64,000 nucleotides of DNA. Origin: Bacteroidia bacterium (GTDB taxonomy: Bacteria; Bacteroidota; Bacteroidia; UBA4408). This document shows, piece by piece, positions 1-8,618 of the stretch. The stretch covers positions 146,179 to 210,178 of the forward strand of contig JADLFI010000018.1 in the NCBI GenBank assembly GCA_020845635.1. The letters are read 5' to 3'. Both the position numbers and the translations under genes were made by a program. Within the stretch, counting starts at the first letter, position 1. Each line of letters opens with the position of its first letter. The notes below the pieces were generated by a model. It was not told where the DNA came from. It searched no databases and saw nothing but the letters and a program-made list of their open reading frames with translations.

Positions 1-2
1 TA

Positions 3-605
3 CACAAAACCCTGCTTACTCATATTAACGACAGTATTGCGGGGCGTTTTCGCAGTGGTAAAGAATGGGTGCGCGTGGGCAGTCATTTAGGCGCCAACCC
101 AAAATTTGTGCCTACCTTAATGCAAGAGTTGGTTGAAAACTACAATAAAAAATCGAATAGTTATTTTTTAGATACAATAGCCCGCTTTCACGCAGAGTTT
201 GAAACCATTCACCCTTTTGTTGATGGCAACGGACGTATGGGCAGGCTGCTTATCAATTTACAATTAATGAATGTAGGATTGCCACCTATTATCATTCAAA
301 ACAAAAGTAAAAACACAGCGTATTATCCATTATTTTCACAATACCAAACTAAAATGAAATTTGGCGGCTTTACAGCATTGTTTGCATTGCTCTTGCAAGA
401 GGCATTACACAAACGAATAACACTACTCACGGCAAAAAAAATAATTCCGCTTTCGGTATGGGCTTCGCAAAATGGCGTAAAACCCAACGTGGCAGCCAAC
501 AAAGCAAAACGGCAAACCATTCCCGCATTTCGTATGCGCGAAAAATGGATGATAGCAGAAGAATCAATTACGAATGGTTTAATTACGAATAATGAAGAAG
601 AATAA
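3..605 (+). CDS. Fic family protein, 3' part (start lies left of window)
   Basis: The reading frame is open from the first complete codon at base 3, so the gene begins outside the window; the GTG at 69 is an internal codon. The Fic core motif HPFVDGNGRMGR is intact (first His codon at 209-211), with the catalytic His and the phosphate-binding GNGRxGR loop. Fic enzymes usually transfer AMP from ATP to a hydroxyl side chain of a target protein. The C-terminal 60 residues look like a winged-helix tail common in Fic proteins of Bacteroidetes restriction loci. The last codons contain the word AATTACGAAT twice (566-575 and 581-590), and the gene overlaps the next ORF by 14 bp. The inhibitory motif and the target cannot be judged because the N-terminus is missing. 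Confidence 0.88.
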   Translation, partial: HKTLLTHINDSIAGRFRSGKEWVRVGSHLGANPKFVPTLMQELVENYNKKSNSYFLDTIARFHAEFETIHPFVDGNGRMGRLLINLQLMNVGLPPIIIQNKSKNTAYYPLFSQYQTKMKFGGFTALFALLLQEALHKRITLLTAKKIIPLSVWASQNGVKPNVAANKAKRQTIPAFRMREKWMIAEESITNGLITNNEEE

Positions 606-951
606 TGTTATACAGCAAAAAAGCTATGCTTTTGCCGTGCAAATTGTAAAGGGATATCAATATTTATGTGAAGATAAAATGGAGTTTACACTAAGCAAAC
701 AATTGTTGAGGTCAGGAACTTCGCTAGGTGTAAACATTGATTTTACAAAATATATTACAGGAAGTACAATTCCACATATTTATTTCAAAGATTATAAAAA
801 TGAAGAAATCCATCTTCCCTCCCTACCCGAACAAGAAAAAATTGCGAATTTTTTATCTGCCATAGACGAAAAAATAAACCATAACCATACACAGCCCGAG
901 AAGCCACCCCGAAAAGCCGCCCCAAAAGACGAAAAAAAATATAAAAAGAAA
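592..951 (+). pseudogene. Fused remnant: four-helix-bundle protein start joined to HsdS C-terminal tail
   Basis: One open frame runs from ATG 592 into the transposase, but its first 120 codons are two unrelated pieces. Residues 1-50 resemble the N-terminus of the small four-helix-bundle (23S rRNA intervening-sequence, S23-type) proteins, with the typical SKQLLRSGTSxG stretch. From about residue 51 the sequence changes to the conserved distal segment of a type I specificity subunit (IPHIYFKDYKNEEIHLPSLP, then QEKIANFLSAIDEKI). Neither parent is complete: the S23-type protein lacks about half its length and no HsdS target-recognition domain is present. The frame then passes through a Lys/Pro-rich stretch into the transposase start at 952. 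I infer deletion between two neighbouring genes of a former hsd locus; a translated fusion is possible but unproven. Confidence 0.7.
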
Positions 952-1575
952 ATGAACCAATACAATCCACATAAACACCACAGGCGTTCCATACGGTTAA
1001 AAGGATACGATTACGCACAGGCAGGATTGTATTTTATAACAATCTGTGTACAAAACCGAGAATGTTTGTTTGGAACCGTTGAAAATGGCGAGATGATATT
1101 GAATGAATATGGACAGATTGCATATAATGAATGGCAAAAAACACCAGAAATTCGCACCAATGTGGCATTGGGTGAATTTATCATCATGCCCAATCATATT
1201 CATGGCATCGTGGAAATTATTTTTCAAAAAGAAAATTCAAAATCAGAAATTGGGAAATTTCAATCGCCATCTCAAACCATTGGCTCAATAATAAGAGGCT
1301 ATAAAATAGCCACCATAAAAAAAATTAAAGATTTAATTTCATTAAATTCTGGGGGCGAATTGAAATCCGAAATAAATAGGGGCGAATCAAAAACCGGAAT
1401 AAATAGGGGCGAATTGAAATTCGCCCCAACGGAAAAAATAATCCAATTAGATTTTAAAATTTGGCAGCGCAATTATTACGAACACATCATTCGCAATGAA
1501 CAAGCATACCAAAATATTTCAAATTACATCGTCAATAATCCATTAAATTGGAATAAAGATAAATTTCATGGCTAA
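952..1575 (+). CDS. REP-associated tyrosine transposase (Y1/HUH, RAYT-like)
   Basis: The start is placed at ATG 952 because family members begin just there (MNQYNPHKHHRRSIRLKGYD). The 207-aa product has the HUH pair in MPNHIHGIV and a downstream IWQRNYYEHIIR segment supplying the Tyr nucleophile, ending with the usual IVNNPLNW. These single-strand transposases process dispersed palindromic REP sequences. The gene contains such a sequence itself: an in-frame 27-bp repeat (1352-1427) ending in a perfect palindrome, which lengthens the protein between the HUH and Tyr segments. It is fused in frame with the upstream remnant and overlaps a broken hsdR copy by 8 bp. RAYT-like genes are often seen beside hsd genes in Bacteroidetes. 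Activity is likely but not certain because of the repeat insertion. Confidence 0.82.
   Translation: MNQYNPHKHHRRSIRLKGYDYAQAGLYFITICVQNRECLFGTVENGEMILNEYGQIAYNEWQKTPEIRTNVALGEFIIMPNHIHGIVEIIFQKENSKSEIGKFQSPSQTIGSIIRGYKIATIKKIKDLISLNSGGELKSEINRGESKTGINRGELKFAPTEKIIQLDFKIWQRNYYEHIIRNEQAYQNISNYIVNNPLNWNKDKFHG
1352..1427 (+). repeat. 27-bp in-frame direct repeats ending in a REP-like palindrome
   Basis: Two 27-bp units (1352-1378 and 1379-1405), each beginning GGGGCGAAT and ending ATAAATA, are followed by a third partial unit. The third unit closes into a perfect inverted repeat at 1406-1427: GGGGCGAATT, 2-base spacer, AATTCGCCCC. In the protein they give nine-residue repeats GELKSEINR, GESKTGINR and GELKFAPTE. 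The location inside a REP-associated transposase gene suggests this is the element the enzyme recognises, inserted and partly duplicated in the gene. Confidence 0.8.
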
Positions 1576-1675
1576 ACAACCCGAACAAATATTAGAAGAA
1601 CAATTAGTCGCCAATCTTCAAAAATTGGGCTATCAATTTGTTGCTGTCACAGATAAAAAAAGCATTGTTAAGTAA
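1568..1675 (+). pseudogene. Broken 5' end of a second hsdR (35 codons)
   Basis: The ATG at 1568 opens a 35-codon frame whose first 41 bases are identical to the first 41 bases of the intact hsdR at 2852. After that the two diverge but remain alignable for a short way (LQKLGY in both), and this copy then stops with TAA at 1675. The peptide starts MAKQPEQILEEQLVANLQKL. It is the leading edge of another hsdR allele, cut off, with the Abi gene and full hsdR now placed downstream. The start overlaps the last 8 bases of the transposase gene. Confidence 0.8.
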
Positions 1676-1903
1676 ATTATTCTGCTAGCTAAATTATTGA
1701 TATGGAGAGAAATAGAAAATATAGTTTGAAAAAGTTTACAGAATTCAAAAATCGTTGTACCTTTGTACTAATAGTACTCGTTCAGCATACCGTAAGATCT
1801 GCTAGCGGGTCATTCTATAAAGATAGTAATTTTACTAACAATAATACACCTCCTATGCCTCTCCACGATGCACACTTAGGGGGTTTTCTCTTTTTATAGC
1901 CCT

Positions 1904-2848
1904 ATGAGTAAACAGTATAACAAAATACCACTTAGTTTTCAAAAACAAATAGAACTGCTAAAAAGCAGGCATTTGATAATAGAAGATGAAGCCAAGGCAT
2001 TATCTTGTTTGCAAGAAATAAGCTATTACAGGTTAAGTGCCTATTTTTTACCCTATCAATGTGCTAAAGATGTTTTTAATAATAACCAAACTTTCAACCA
2101 AATTATTAAAACTTATTCTTTCGACAGAGAATTGCGATTATTAGTTTTTGATTGTATTGAAAGAATTGAAGTTGCTATAAGAACACAATTTATTTACCAA
2201 ATGGCATTATTTTATAATGATAGCCATTGGCAAGATAATCAAACTCTATTTATTACTCCCTATTACAACAAAATTGGCAATTTAATTAATCCTTATGCCG
2301 ATTTTCAAGCAATAATATCCAAAGCAAAAACAGCCCGCACACCTGAAACATTTATAAAACACTATATTAATACCTACCATAAACCAAGCAACCCACCCAG
2401 TTGGATGTGTTTTGAGCTACTAACCATTGGCGAATTATCGCACATTTACAGAGGATTAAAAAATAATGCTGATAAAAAACGAATTGCCAATTTTTTTGAA
2501 GTACACCCTACTGTTTTTACTTCGTGGCTGCATACACTTACTTATGTACGCAACATTTGTGCACACCATAGCCGTTTGTGGAACAGAGATTTGGCTATTG
2601 AGCCCGAAAAATTATTAAAACCCAAAGGCAATTGGATAGCTAAACCTTATGAAAATAACAAACGAGTGTTTTATTTTCTTTGTGTGTTGAGGTATTTGCT
2701 TTTACGAGCCAATCCAAGTAATAGTATGAAACAAAAATTAGAAAACTTATTTAATAAATACCCAACAGTTCCAATAAAGTTTTTGGGTATTCCTTCAGAT
2801 GGGAAAGGTAATTTATTAGATTGGAAAATCGAACCTCTTTGGAAATAA
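1904..2848 (+). CDS. Abi_2 family (AbiD/AbiF-like) abortive infection protein
   Basis: This 314-aa protein has the features of the Abi_2 family of phage-exclusion proteins: an N-terminal SFQKQIELLKSRHLIIEDE helix, a SYYRLSAYFLPY segment near residue 40, and the distal YVRNICAHHSRLWNRDL motif. The last contains R216 and H221 in the R-x4-H pattern of HEPN ribonuclease folds, so an RNA-cleaving activity triggered by infection is the family-based expectation. Length is normal. It sits between a broken hsdR copy and the full hsdR and ends 3 bp before it, so it is probably co-transcribed with the restriction subunit. The pairing of restriction with an altruistic defence gene is common; no antitoxin-like partner is visible. 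Confidence 0.85.
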   Translation: MSKQYNKIPLSFQKQIELLKSRHLIIEDEAKALSCLQEISYYRLSAYFLPYQCAKDVFNNNQTFNQIIKTYSFDRELRLLVFDCIERIEVAIRTQFIYQMALFYNDSHWQDNQTLFITPYYNKIGNLINPYADFQAIISKAKTARTPETFIKHYINTYHKPSNPPSWMCFELLTIGELSHIYRGLKNNADKKRIANFFEVHPTVFTSWLHTLTYVRNICAHHSRLWNRDLAIEPEKLLKPKGNWIAKPYENNKRVFYFLCVLRYLLLRANPSNSMKQKLENLFNKYPTVPIKFLGIPSDGKGNLLDWKIEPLWK

Positions 2849-2851
2849 ACG

Positions 2852-5773
2852 ATGGCTAAACAACCCGAACAAATATTAGAAGAACAATTAGTAACACAAC
2901 TTCAAAAGTTGGGCTATGGCTTGGTGAATATCAAAGACGAAAAGGAACTGCTTGCCAACCTGAAAACGCAATTAGAGAAACACAACAACATTCAGTTCAG
3001 TCCCAAAGAATTTGAACGGGTGCTAAATATATTGAGTAAAGGTTCGGTATTTGAAAAAGCCAAAACCCTACGCCAAAAACAACACATTGTAAGAGATAAT
3101 GGCGACAACCTTTATTTTGAGTTTATCAACGTAGAGCACTGGTGCCAAAACCAATTTCAGGTTACGCATCAAGTAACTATGGAAGGCAAATACAAAAACC
3201 GCTATGATGTTACTATTCTCATCAACGGTTTGCCAATGGTACAAATTGAACTAAAACGCAGAGGGCTGGAGCTGAAAGAGGCGTTTAACCAAATTAACCG
3301 CTATCAACGCCATTCATTTGGTGCAAACTCTGCCTTGTTTCAATACATTCAGATTTTTATCATTAGCAACGGAGTAAATACAAAATATTACGCCAATAAC
3401 AGGCATCAATCATTCAAGCAAACTTTTTACTGGACAGACAAGGAAAATAAACGCCTTACCAACATAGTAAACGGCTTTACATCTGAATTTTTAGAGCCCT
3501 GCCACATCAGCAAAATGATATGTAAATACATTGTACTGAACGAAATCAACAAGATTTTAATGGTGCTTCGCCCTTATCAGTTTTTTGCCGTTGAAGCCTT
3601 GATTGACCGTGTGAAGAACAGCAACAAAAACGGATATATCTGGCACACCACAGGTTCGGGTAAAACATTAACCAGTTTCAAAGCCAGCCAGATTTTAATG
3701 AATTTACCACAGGTGAAAAAAGTGGTTTTTGTGGTGGACAGAAAAGATTTGGATTACCAAACCAACAAGGAGTTCAACAGCTTTAGCAAAGGTTGTATTG
3801 ATGGCACCGACAACACCAAACAATTAGTAAAACAGTTTTCAGACGATACCAAACTGATTGTAACCACCATTCAGAAACTCAATACTGCCATCAGCAAAAA
3901 GCAGTATTTGGGCAAAATGGAAAAATTGAAAGACGAAAAAATCGTTTTCATTTTTGACGAATGCCACCGTTCGCAATTTGGCGAAACACACAGCCGCATC
4001 AAGTCATTTTTCAACAATATACAGATGTTCGGCTTTACAGGCACACCCATTTTTGCCGACAATGCCGTAAAAAATGAATTGGGCAAGCGAACTACCAAAG
4101 AACTGTTTGCCGACTGTCTGCACAAATATGTGATTACAGATGCCATTAAAGACGAAAATGTATTGAAATTTTCAGTTGAATATGTGGGCAGATATTATCG
4201 TAAAGATGCGATTAATAGCGCCTCCACAGCCAACGAAATTGATATTGAGGTAGAAGACATTGACAAAAAAGAGTTGATGGAATCACCTATGCGATTGGAG
4301 AAAATTGCCGATTACATTTTGGCACATCACAACCGTAAAACATCTAATCGAGATTTTACCGCTATGTTTTGCGTAAGCAGTGTAGAAACGCTAATAAAGT
4401 ATTACCACATTTTTCAACGCAAAAAAGAAGAAGGCAAACACAACCTGAGAATTGCTACCATTTTCAGCTATGCAAGCAATGAAGATGATGCAGATGCCAA
4501 CGGTTTATTTACGAATAACGAATTTGATAATTACAAATTACCGGCTGCTGCAGAACCAAAAATTGAATACATAAATGAAAACGTAATTCGTAATTCTACA
4601 TTTGCAATTAATCCACACAGCCGTGAAAAATTAGATGAATTTATAGGGCATTACAACCAAATGTTTGAAACGAAATTCTCCACCAAAGACAGTGAGAGTT
4701 TTTACAACTATTACAACGACATTTCCAAGAAAGTAAAGGAGCGCAAGATTGATATTTTGTTGGTGGTAAATATGTTTCTGACCGGATTTGACAGCCCAAC
4801 TTTGAACACTTTGTATGTTGACAAAAATTTGCGTTATCATGGCTTGATACAAGCGTATTCAAGAACCAACCGAATTTTAAACGAACAAAAATCGCAAGGC
4901 AACATCATTGTTTTCCGAAACCTGAAAAATGCTACTGACGAAGCCATTACTTTGTTCAGCAATAAAGAAGCGATAGAGGTTATTATCATGAAACCTTATG
5001 AGGATTATGTAAGCAAGTTTGATGAAGCTTTTAATTCCTTACTGGAAATTACGCCAACTGTAAACAGTGTAAACAACCTGCAAACCGAAAATGACGAACT
5101 GGAATTTATCAAGGCGTTTCGCGAACTCATAAGGATTAAAAACATTTTAACTGCCTTTGCCGACTTCAAATGGGAAGATTTGGCAATGAATGAGCAGTTG
5201 TTTGAAGATTACAAAAGCAAATACCTTGACCTATATGACAAAGTAAAAAGCCACCACCAAAAAGAGAAAGTTTCCATTTTGGAAGATGTGGACTTTGAAT
5301 TGGAACTCATTCACCGTGACGAAATCAATGTGGCATACATCATTCAATTGCTCATAAAACTGAAGTCAAAAGCGCAGAAAGACACTTCTCAAGCAGAAAA
5401 AGAAATTTTCAGTTTACTGAATACCGAATCAAATTTAAGAAGCAAACGAGAACTGATAGAGAAATTCATTCAGGAGAATTTGCCTGTATTGGAAGATGAG
5501 GAAGATATTCCCGAAGCATTTGAAAAGTTCTGGACAGCAGAACAGCAAAAAGCTTTCAATAAATTAGTGAAAGAAGAAAATCTTTCAGCCGAAAAAACCC
5601 AAACCTTGATTGAAGATTACTTGTATGCAGAACGAGAACCTTTGCGAGATGAAATTTTAGAATTGTTGGAAGGCGAAAAACCATCGGTTTTGGAACGCAA
5701 AAAAACAGGCGACAGAATTTTAAGTAAAATCCTGGGCTTTGTAGAAACTTTTATAAACGGAATGACGAATTGA
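2852..5773 (+). CDS. hsdR: Type I restriction enzyme, R subunit
   Basis: Full-length 973-aa motor and nuclease subunit. The nuclease domain shows D119, E133-x-K135 (in QIELKRRG) and a QxxxY motif starting at Q147. The helicase part has Walker A HTTGSGKT (265-272), a DECH box (369-372), GFTGTP (394-399), and later VVNMFLTGFDSP and AYSRTNRI. In an R2M2S complex it cuts DNA remotely after ATP-driven translocation. No methylase (HsdM) and no complete specificity subunit (HsdS) is in the window; only an HsdS tail remnant lies upstream, so function depends on genes left of base 1. The protein has an unusual insert at about residues 550-580 bounded by inverted TACGAAT-type words (see finding). It follows the Abi gene by 3 bp. 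Confidence 0.95.
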   Translation: MAKQPEQILEEQLVTQLQKLGYGLVNIKDEKELLANLKTQLEKHNNIQFSPKEFERVLNILSKGSVFEKAKTLRQKQHIVRDNGDNLYFEFINVEHWCQNQFQVTHQVTMEGKYKNRYDVTILINGLPMVQIELKRRGLELKEAFNQINRYQRHSFGANSALFQYIQIFIISNGVNTKYYANNRHQSFKQTFYWTDKENKRLTNIVNGFTSEFLEPCHISKMICKYIVLNEINKILMVLRPYQFFAVEALIDRVKNSNKNGYIWHTTGSGKTLTSFKASQILMNLPQVKKVVFVVDRKDLDYQTNKEFNSFSKGCIDGTDNTKQLVKQFSDDTKLIVTTIQKLNTAISKKQYLGKMEKLKDEKIVFIFDECHRSQFGETHSRIKSFFNNIQMFGFTGTPIFADNAVKNELGKRTTKELFADCLHKYVITDAIKDENVLKFSVEYVGRYYRKDAINSASTANEIDIEVEDIDKKELMESPMRLEKIADYILAHHNRKTSNRDFTAMFCVSSVETLIKYYHIFQRKKEEGKHNLRIATIFSYASNEDDADANGLFTNNEFDNYKLPAAAEPKIEYINENVIRNSTFAINPHSREKLDEFIGHYNQMFETKFSTKDSESFYNYYNDISKKVKERKIDILLVVNMFLTGFDSPTLNTLYVDKNLRYHGLIQAYSRTNRILNEQKSQGNIIVFRNLKNATDEAITLFSNKEAIEVIIMKPYEDYVSKFDEAFNSLLEITPTVNSVNNLQTENDELEFIKAFRELIRIKNILTAFADFKWEDLAMNEQLFEDYKSKYLDLYDKVKSHHQKEKVSILEDVDFELELIHRDEINVAYIIQLLIKLKSKAQKDTSQAEKEIFSLLNTESNLRSKRELIEKFIQENLPVLEDEEDIPEAFEKFWTAEQQKAFNKLVKEENLSAEKTQTLIEDYLYAEREPLRDEILELLEGEKPSVLERKKTGDRILSKILGFVETFINGMTN
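4510..4592. repeat. In-frame inverted-repeat insert in hsdR
   Basis: TACGAATAACG (4510-4520) and CGTAATTCGTA (4582-4592) are inverted with 10 of 11 positions matching. They enclose about 60 bases coding a low-complexity stretch (LPAAAEPKIEYINE) that interrupts the HsdR text just before the conserved HSREKLDEF segment. The same core word, AATTACGAAT, occurs twice at the end of the Fic gene (566-590). It looks like a small palindromic element tolerated in frame. Confidence 0.5.
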
Positions 5774-6200
5774 TATGAATGTAATCAACCTTTTGTTCCG
5801 CTTGTTCCTGACACAAAGCATGCACATTGCCTAGTTGCTGCCTAAGAGGACACAAAACATAAAATATTTAATCATGTTTGTTACATTTACTTTTCAGCAG
5901 TAAATATTTATTGTTTCTTATTACCTTATGGTAATCCAACAAATTAAACCTAAAGCATTTTATTTTCTAAATGCTCATTATCCTTGTTTTTTGGAAAAAT
6001 GAAATTTAATATCTGACCTGATGATGGCAAGGCAAAAGCTTATTAAAATTAAATTAAACTCATAGAAGTAGTATCTCATTAAATTATGTCAATAAAGGTT
6101 TTTTATTGAGTATTTATTCTACATTCGTGCCTTTATTTTTTACAATACACACAATATATTGGGTTTATTGCCGTTTGTTAATCATGTAAAGGTTAAAGCA
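5774..6200. other. Intergenic region, possible promoter only
   Basis: AT-rich spacer between hsdR and the lipoprotein gene. No RNA gene or hairpin terminator was recognised. The one candidate signal is TACATTCG at 6120-6127, one mismatch from the TAnnTTTG -7 box, upstream of the rightward lipoprotein/sugar transferase pair. Confidence 0.35.
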
Positions 6201-7088
6201 TTGTCAAAATATATACTTTTATTTTTTCTTTCTGTCATTGCATTCATATTTAATGGTTGCAATGTGTTTGATAAAGAGGAGCCTATTCCGTCTTATGTCC
6301 GTATTAGCGCTGTGGGTTTTCAAACCGAACCTAACAGTTTGCAGGGCACATCATCATCAAATATTACCGATGCTTGGGTTTATGTTAATGATCAATTGCA
6401 GGGGGTATATCCATTGCCTACAAGGTTTCCAATACTAACCAGTGGAAAATCAAATATTACCATTCGTGCCGGAATTATAGAAAACGGAATTGATGCTACC
6501 CGTATAGAATATCCTTTTTATAATAGTTGGGATTCAATAGTAGAATTAAAAACCAAAGAAATATTAAGTATTCATCCTAAAATTATAAACTATAAGCCTG
6601 GAACGGTGTTTCACTTAATTGAAGATTTTGAAGGTTTAGGAATAAATTTTGAAAAAACTTCGAGCAGTTTAAATGATATTGGAAAAACCAGTAATTCAGA
6701 AATAGTTTTTGAAGGGATGAATTGCGGAAAATTTGAGATTTTGACCGGAACTACCGATGTAACTGTTGCCACCATAAAATTATACGACTTACCTAAGCAA
6801 GGAAATGATGTTTTCTTGGAAATGAATTACAAAATAAACCAAAATATGGAAGTGGGTATAATGGCGCAAAATGGGGGGCAAATTACTCAATCATCTGTTT
6901 TGGGTTTACGTGCAACAACTACCGATAGTGGAACTACACAATGGAAGAAAACATATATTAATTTAACTCAGGCCATATCATCGCAACCTTATGCCAGTGG
7001 CTTTAAAGTATATTTCTTTGCCGAAAAGGCTGATAGTGTTGATTTTCCGGTATTTTATATTGATAATGTAAAACTTATAAGTTTTTAA
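6201..7088 (+). CDS. Lipoprotein of unknown function, partner of the sugar transferase
   Basis: I place the start at TTG 6201 rather than at the upstream TTG (6159), because translation from 6201 gives a clean lipoprotein signal (MSKYILLFFLSVIAFIFNGC, lipobox FNGC) and an AAAGG-like purine run lies a few bases before it. The product is 295 aa, presumably attached to a membrane by the lipobox Cys. The mature part is rich in beta-strand-like sequence: a PEGA-like N-terminal half (VYVNDQLQGVYPLPTRFPI) and a C-terminal half resembling a carbohydrate-binding jelly roll (ending VFYIDNVKL). No enzyme motif is seen. It ends 1 bp before the exopolysaccharide sugar transferase, so the two are almost certainly one operon and it may act in exopolysaccharide export or anchoring. 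Function is inferred from context only. Confidence 0.72.
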   Translation: MSKYILLFFLSVIAFIFNGCNVFDKEEPIPSYVRISAVGFQTEPNSLQGTSSSNITDAWVYVNDQLQGVYPLPTRFPILTSGKSNITIRAGIIENGIDATRIEYPFYNSWDSIVELKTKEILSIHPKIINYKPGTVFHLIEDFEGLGINFEKTSSSLNDIGKTSNSEIVFEGMNCGKFEILTGTTDVTVATIKLYDLPKQGNDVFLEMNYKINQNMEVGIMAQNGGQITQSSVLGLRATTTDSGTTQWKKTYINLTQAISSQPYASGFKVYFFAEKADSVDFPVFYIDNVKLISF

Positions 7089-7089
7089 T

Positions 7090-8517
7090 ATGCAACTAAA
7101 TAAAAAAACTTATATATGGTTGTTGGTATTTTTTGATATTCTTGCTGCGGCATTGTCATGGACATTATTTTACATTTTCAGAAAATCAGAAATTGAAAGT
7201 GCAAAATTTGGTTTCAATATCCCTATAGAGTTTAATCATAAGTTTTACATAGCTTTAATATTAATTCCACTTTTTTGGTTGCTTCTATACATAAGTATTG
7301 GAAGCTATAAGAATATATATCGAAAATCACGTTTGCGTGAGTTAGGCCAAACATCGGGGATTACTGCAATAGGTGTGGTTGTTTTATTTTTTGTTTTGTT
7401 GCTTGATGATGAAATATACTCTTATAAGGCATATTACCGTTTGTTTCTGGCACTGTTATTATTTCATTTTACTTTAACAGTTCTTTTTCGACTTATCATT
7501 ACCACTATTATTGTAAAAAACGTACATAATAAAGTAATTACATTTCCAACTCTAATCATAGGTTCCAATGCCAATGCACTAAATATTTATAATGAAATAG
7601 AAAACTTACGGAACTCATCAGGAAATAAATTTGTTGGCTTTATTCATATCGAAAATAAAAATGGCAGCACTTATTTAATTGAAAAACATATTAAGCACCT
7701 GGGCGAACTTTCTGATTTGAATGAAGTCATTAATAAAAATAATATTGAAGAGGTTATTATAGCCATTGAGTCATCAGAGCACGAATTTTTGAAAGAAATA
7801 ATTAACAGGTTAGATAGTTTTAATGTAATTATTAAAATTATTCCTGATATGTACGATATTTTGAGCGGTTCGGTAAAAATGACTTCAATTTTTGGCGCCC
7901 CGTTAATAGAAATATCGCGAAACATTATGCCTAGTTGGCAACGTGCTATTAAGCGTATGTTTGATATTGTTATTTCAATTACTGCATTAACCCTGTTCTC
8001 ACCCATATACATTATTACAGCCATTATAGTTAAACTAACTTCCAAAGGTCCGGCTATTTACTCGCACCAAAGAATTGGCATACATGGCAAACCTTTTATG
8101 ATTCATAAGTTCCGATCAATGTATGTTGATGCTGAGAAAAACGGGCCTATGCTGAGCAGTAAGAACGATAGCAGAATTACCAAGTTTGGACGTTTTATGC
8201 GCAAGGTTAGACTCGATGAAATTCCACAATTTTATAATGTATTAATTGGAGAAATGAGTTTGGTGGGACCTCGTCCCGAAAGGCAGCATTTTATAGATTT
8301 AATTATGCAAAAAGCACCACATTACCGCCATTTACATAAGGTAAAACCCGGAATTACCAGTTGGGGGCAAGTAAAATATGGTTATGCCGAGAATGTTGAA
8401 CAAATGATTGAAAGGCTTAGATACGATTTGTTGTACATTGAAAATATGAGTCTTGCGCTTGATTTTAAAATTCTAATTTACACCGTACTAATAGTGGTTC
8501 AAGGGCGCGGAAAATAA
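7090..8517 (+). CDS. Exopolysaccharide-initiating polyprenyl glycosylphosphotransferase (WcaJ-like)
   Basis: This 475-aa membrane enzyme transfers a sugar-1-phosphate onto undecaprenyl phosphate, the first step of exopolysaccharide assembly. The N-terminus has four to five membrane segments (about residues 8-130), then a Rossmann-like CoA-binding-type middle domain (about 150-270). The C-terminal sugar transferase domain carries KRMFDIVIS, the YSHQRIGIHGKPFMIHKFRSM stretch, RKVRLDEIPQFYNVLIGEMS and SLVGPRPERQHF, then KPGITSWGQV. Length and order fit the WcaJ/PglC-like family. It starts 1 bp after the lipoprotein gene. The other polymer genes are not adjacent, but a Wzc-type kinase and an ABC flippase-like exporter lie at 41.7-45.8 kb. 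Confidence 0.92.
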   Translation: MQLNKKTYIWLLVFFDILAAALSWTLFYIFRKSEIESAKFGFNIPIEFNHKFYIALILIPLFWLLLYISIGSYKNIYRKSRLRELGQTSGITAIGVVVLFFVLLLDDEIYSYKAYYRLFLALLLFHFTLTVLFRLIITTIIVKNVHNKVITFPTLIIGSNANALNIYNEIENLRNSSGNKFVGFIHIENKNGSTYLIEKHIKHLGELSDLNEVINKNNIEEVIIAIESSEHEFLKEIINRLDSFNVIIKIIPDMYDILSGSVKMTSIFGAPLIEISRNIMPSWQRAIKRMFDIVISITALTLFSPIYIITAIIVKLTSKGPAIYSHQRIGIHGKPFMIHKFRSMYVDAEKNGPMLSSKNDSRITKFGRFMRKVRLDEIPQFYNVLIGEMSLVGPRPERQHFIDLIMQKAPHYRHLHKVKPGITSWGQVKYGYAENVEQMIERLRYDLLYIENMSLALDFKILIYTVLIVVQGRGK

Positions 8518-8618
8518 TTTTTGTGAGTGTAATAGCTCTGTAAAACAAGGTGTAGGAGCAATAAGTACAAAAGCCATAGTTTTGAACTGCTATAAGATTA
8601 TTAGATGCAGTATTAAAC

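Noticed and set aside
1406..1427. Palindrome read as a transcription terminator
   Set aside because: It lies inside an open reading frame, has no T-run after it, and is part of a repeated unit; a REP-like element fits better.
1702..1899. 65-codon open frame before the Abi gene
   Set aside because: Low complexity, no family resemblance, no promoter or spacing support; it reads as spacer sequence.
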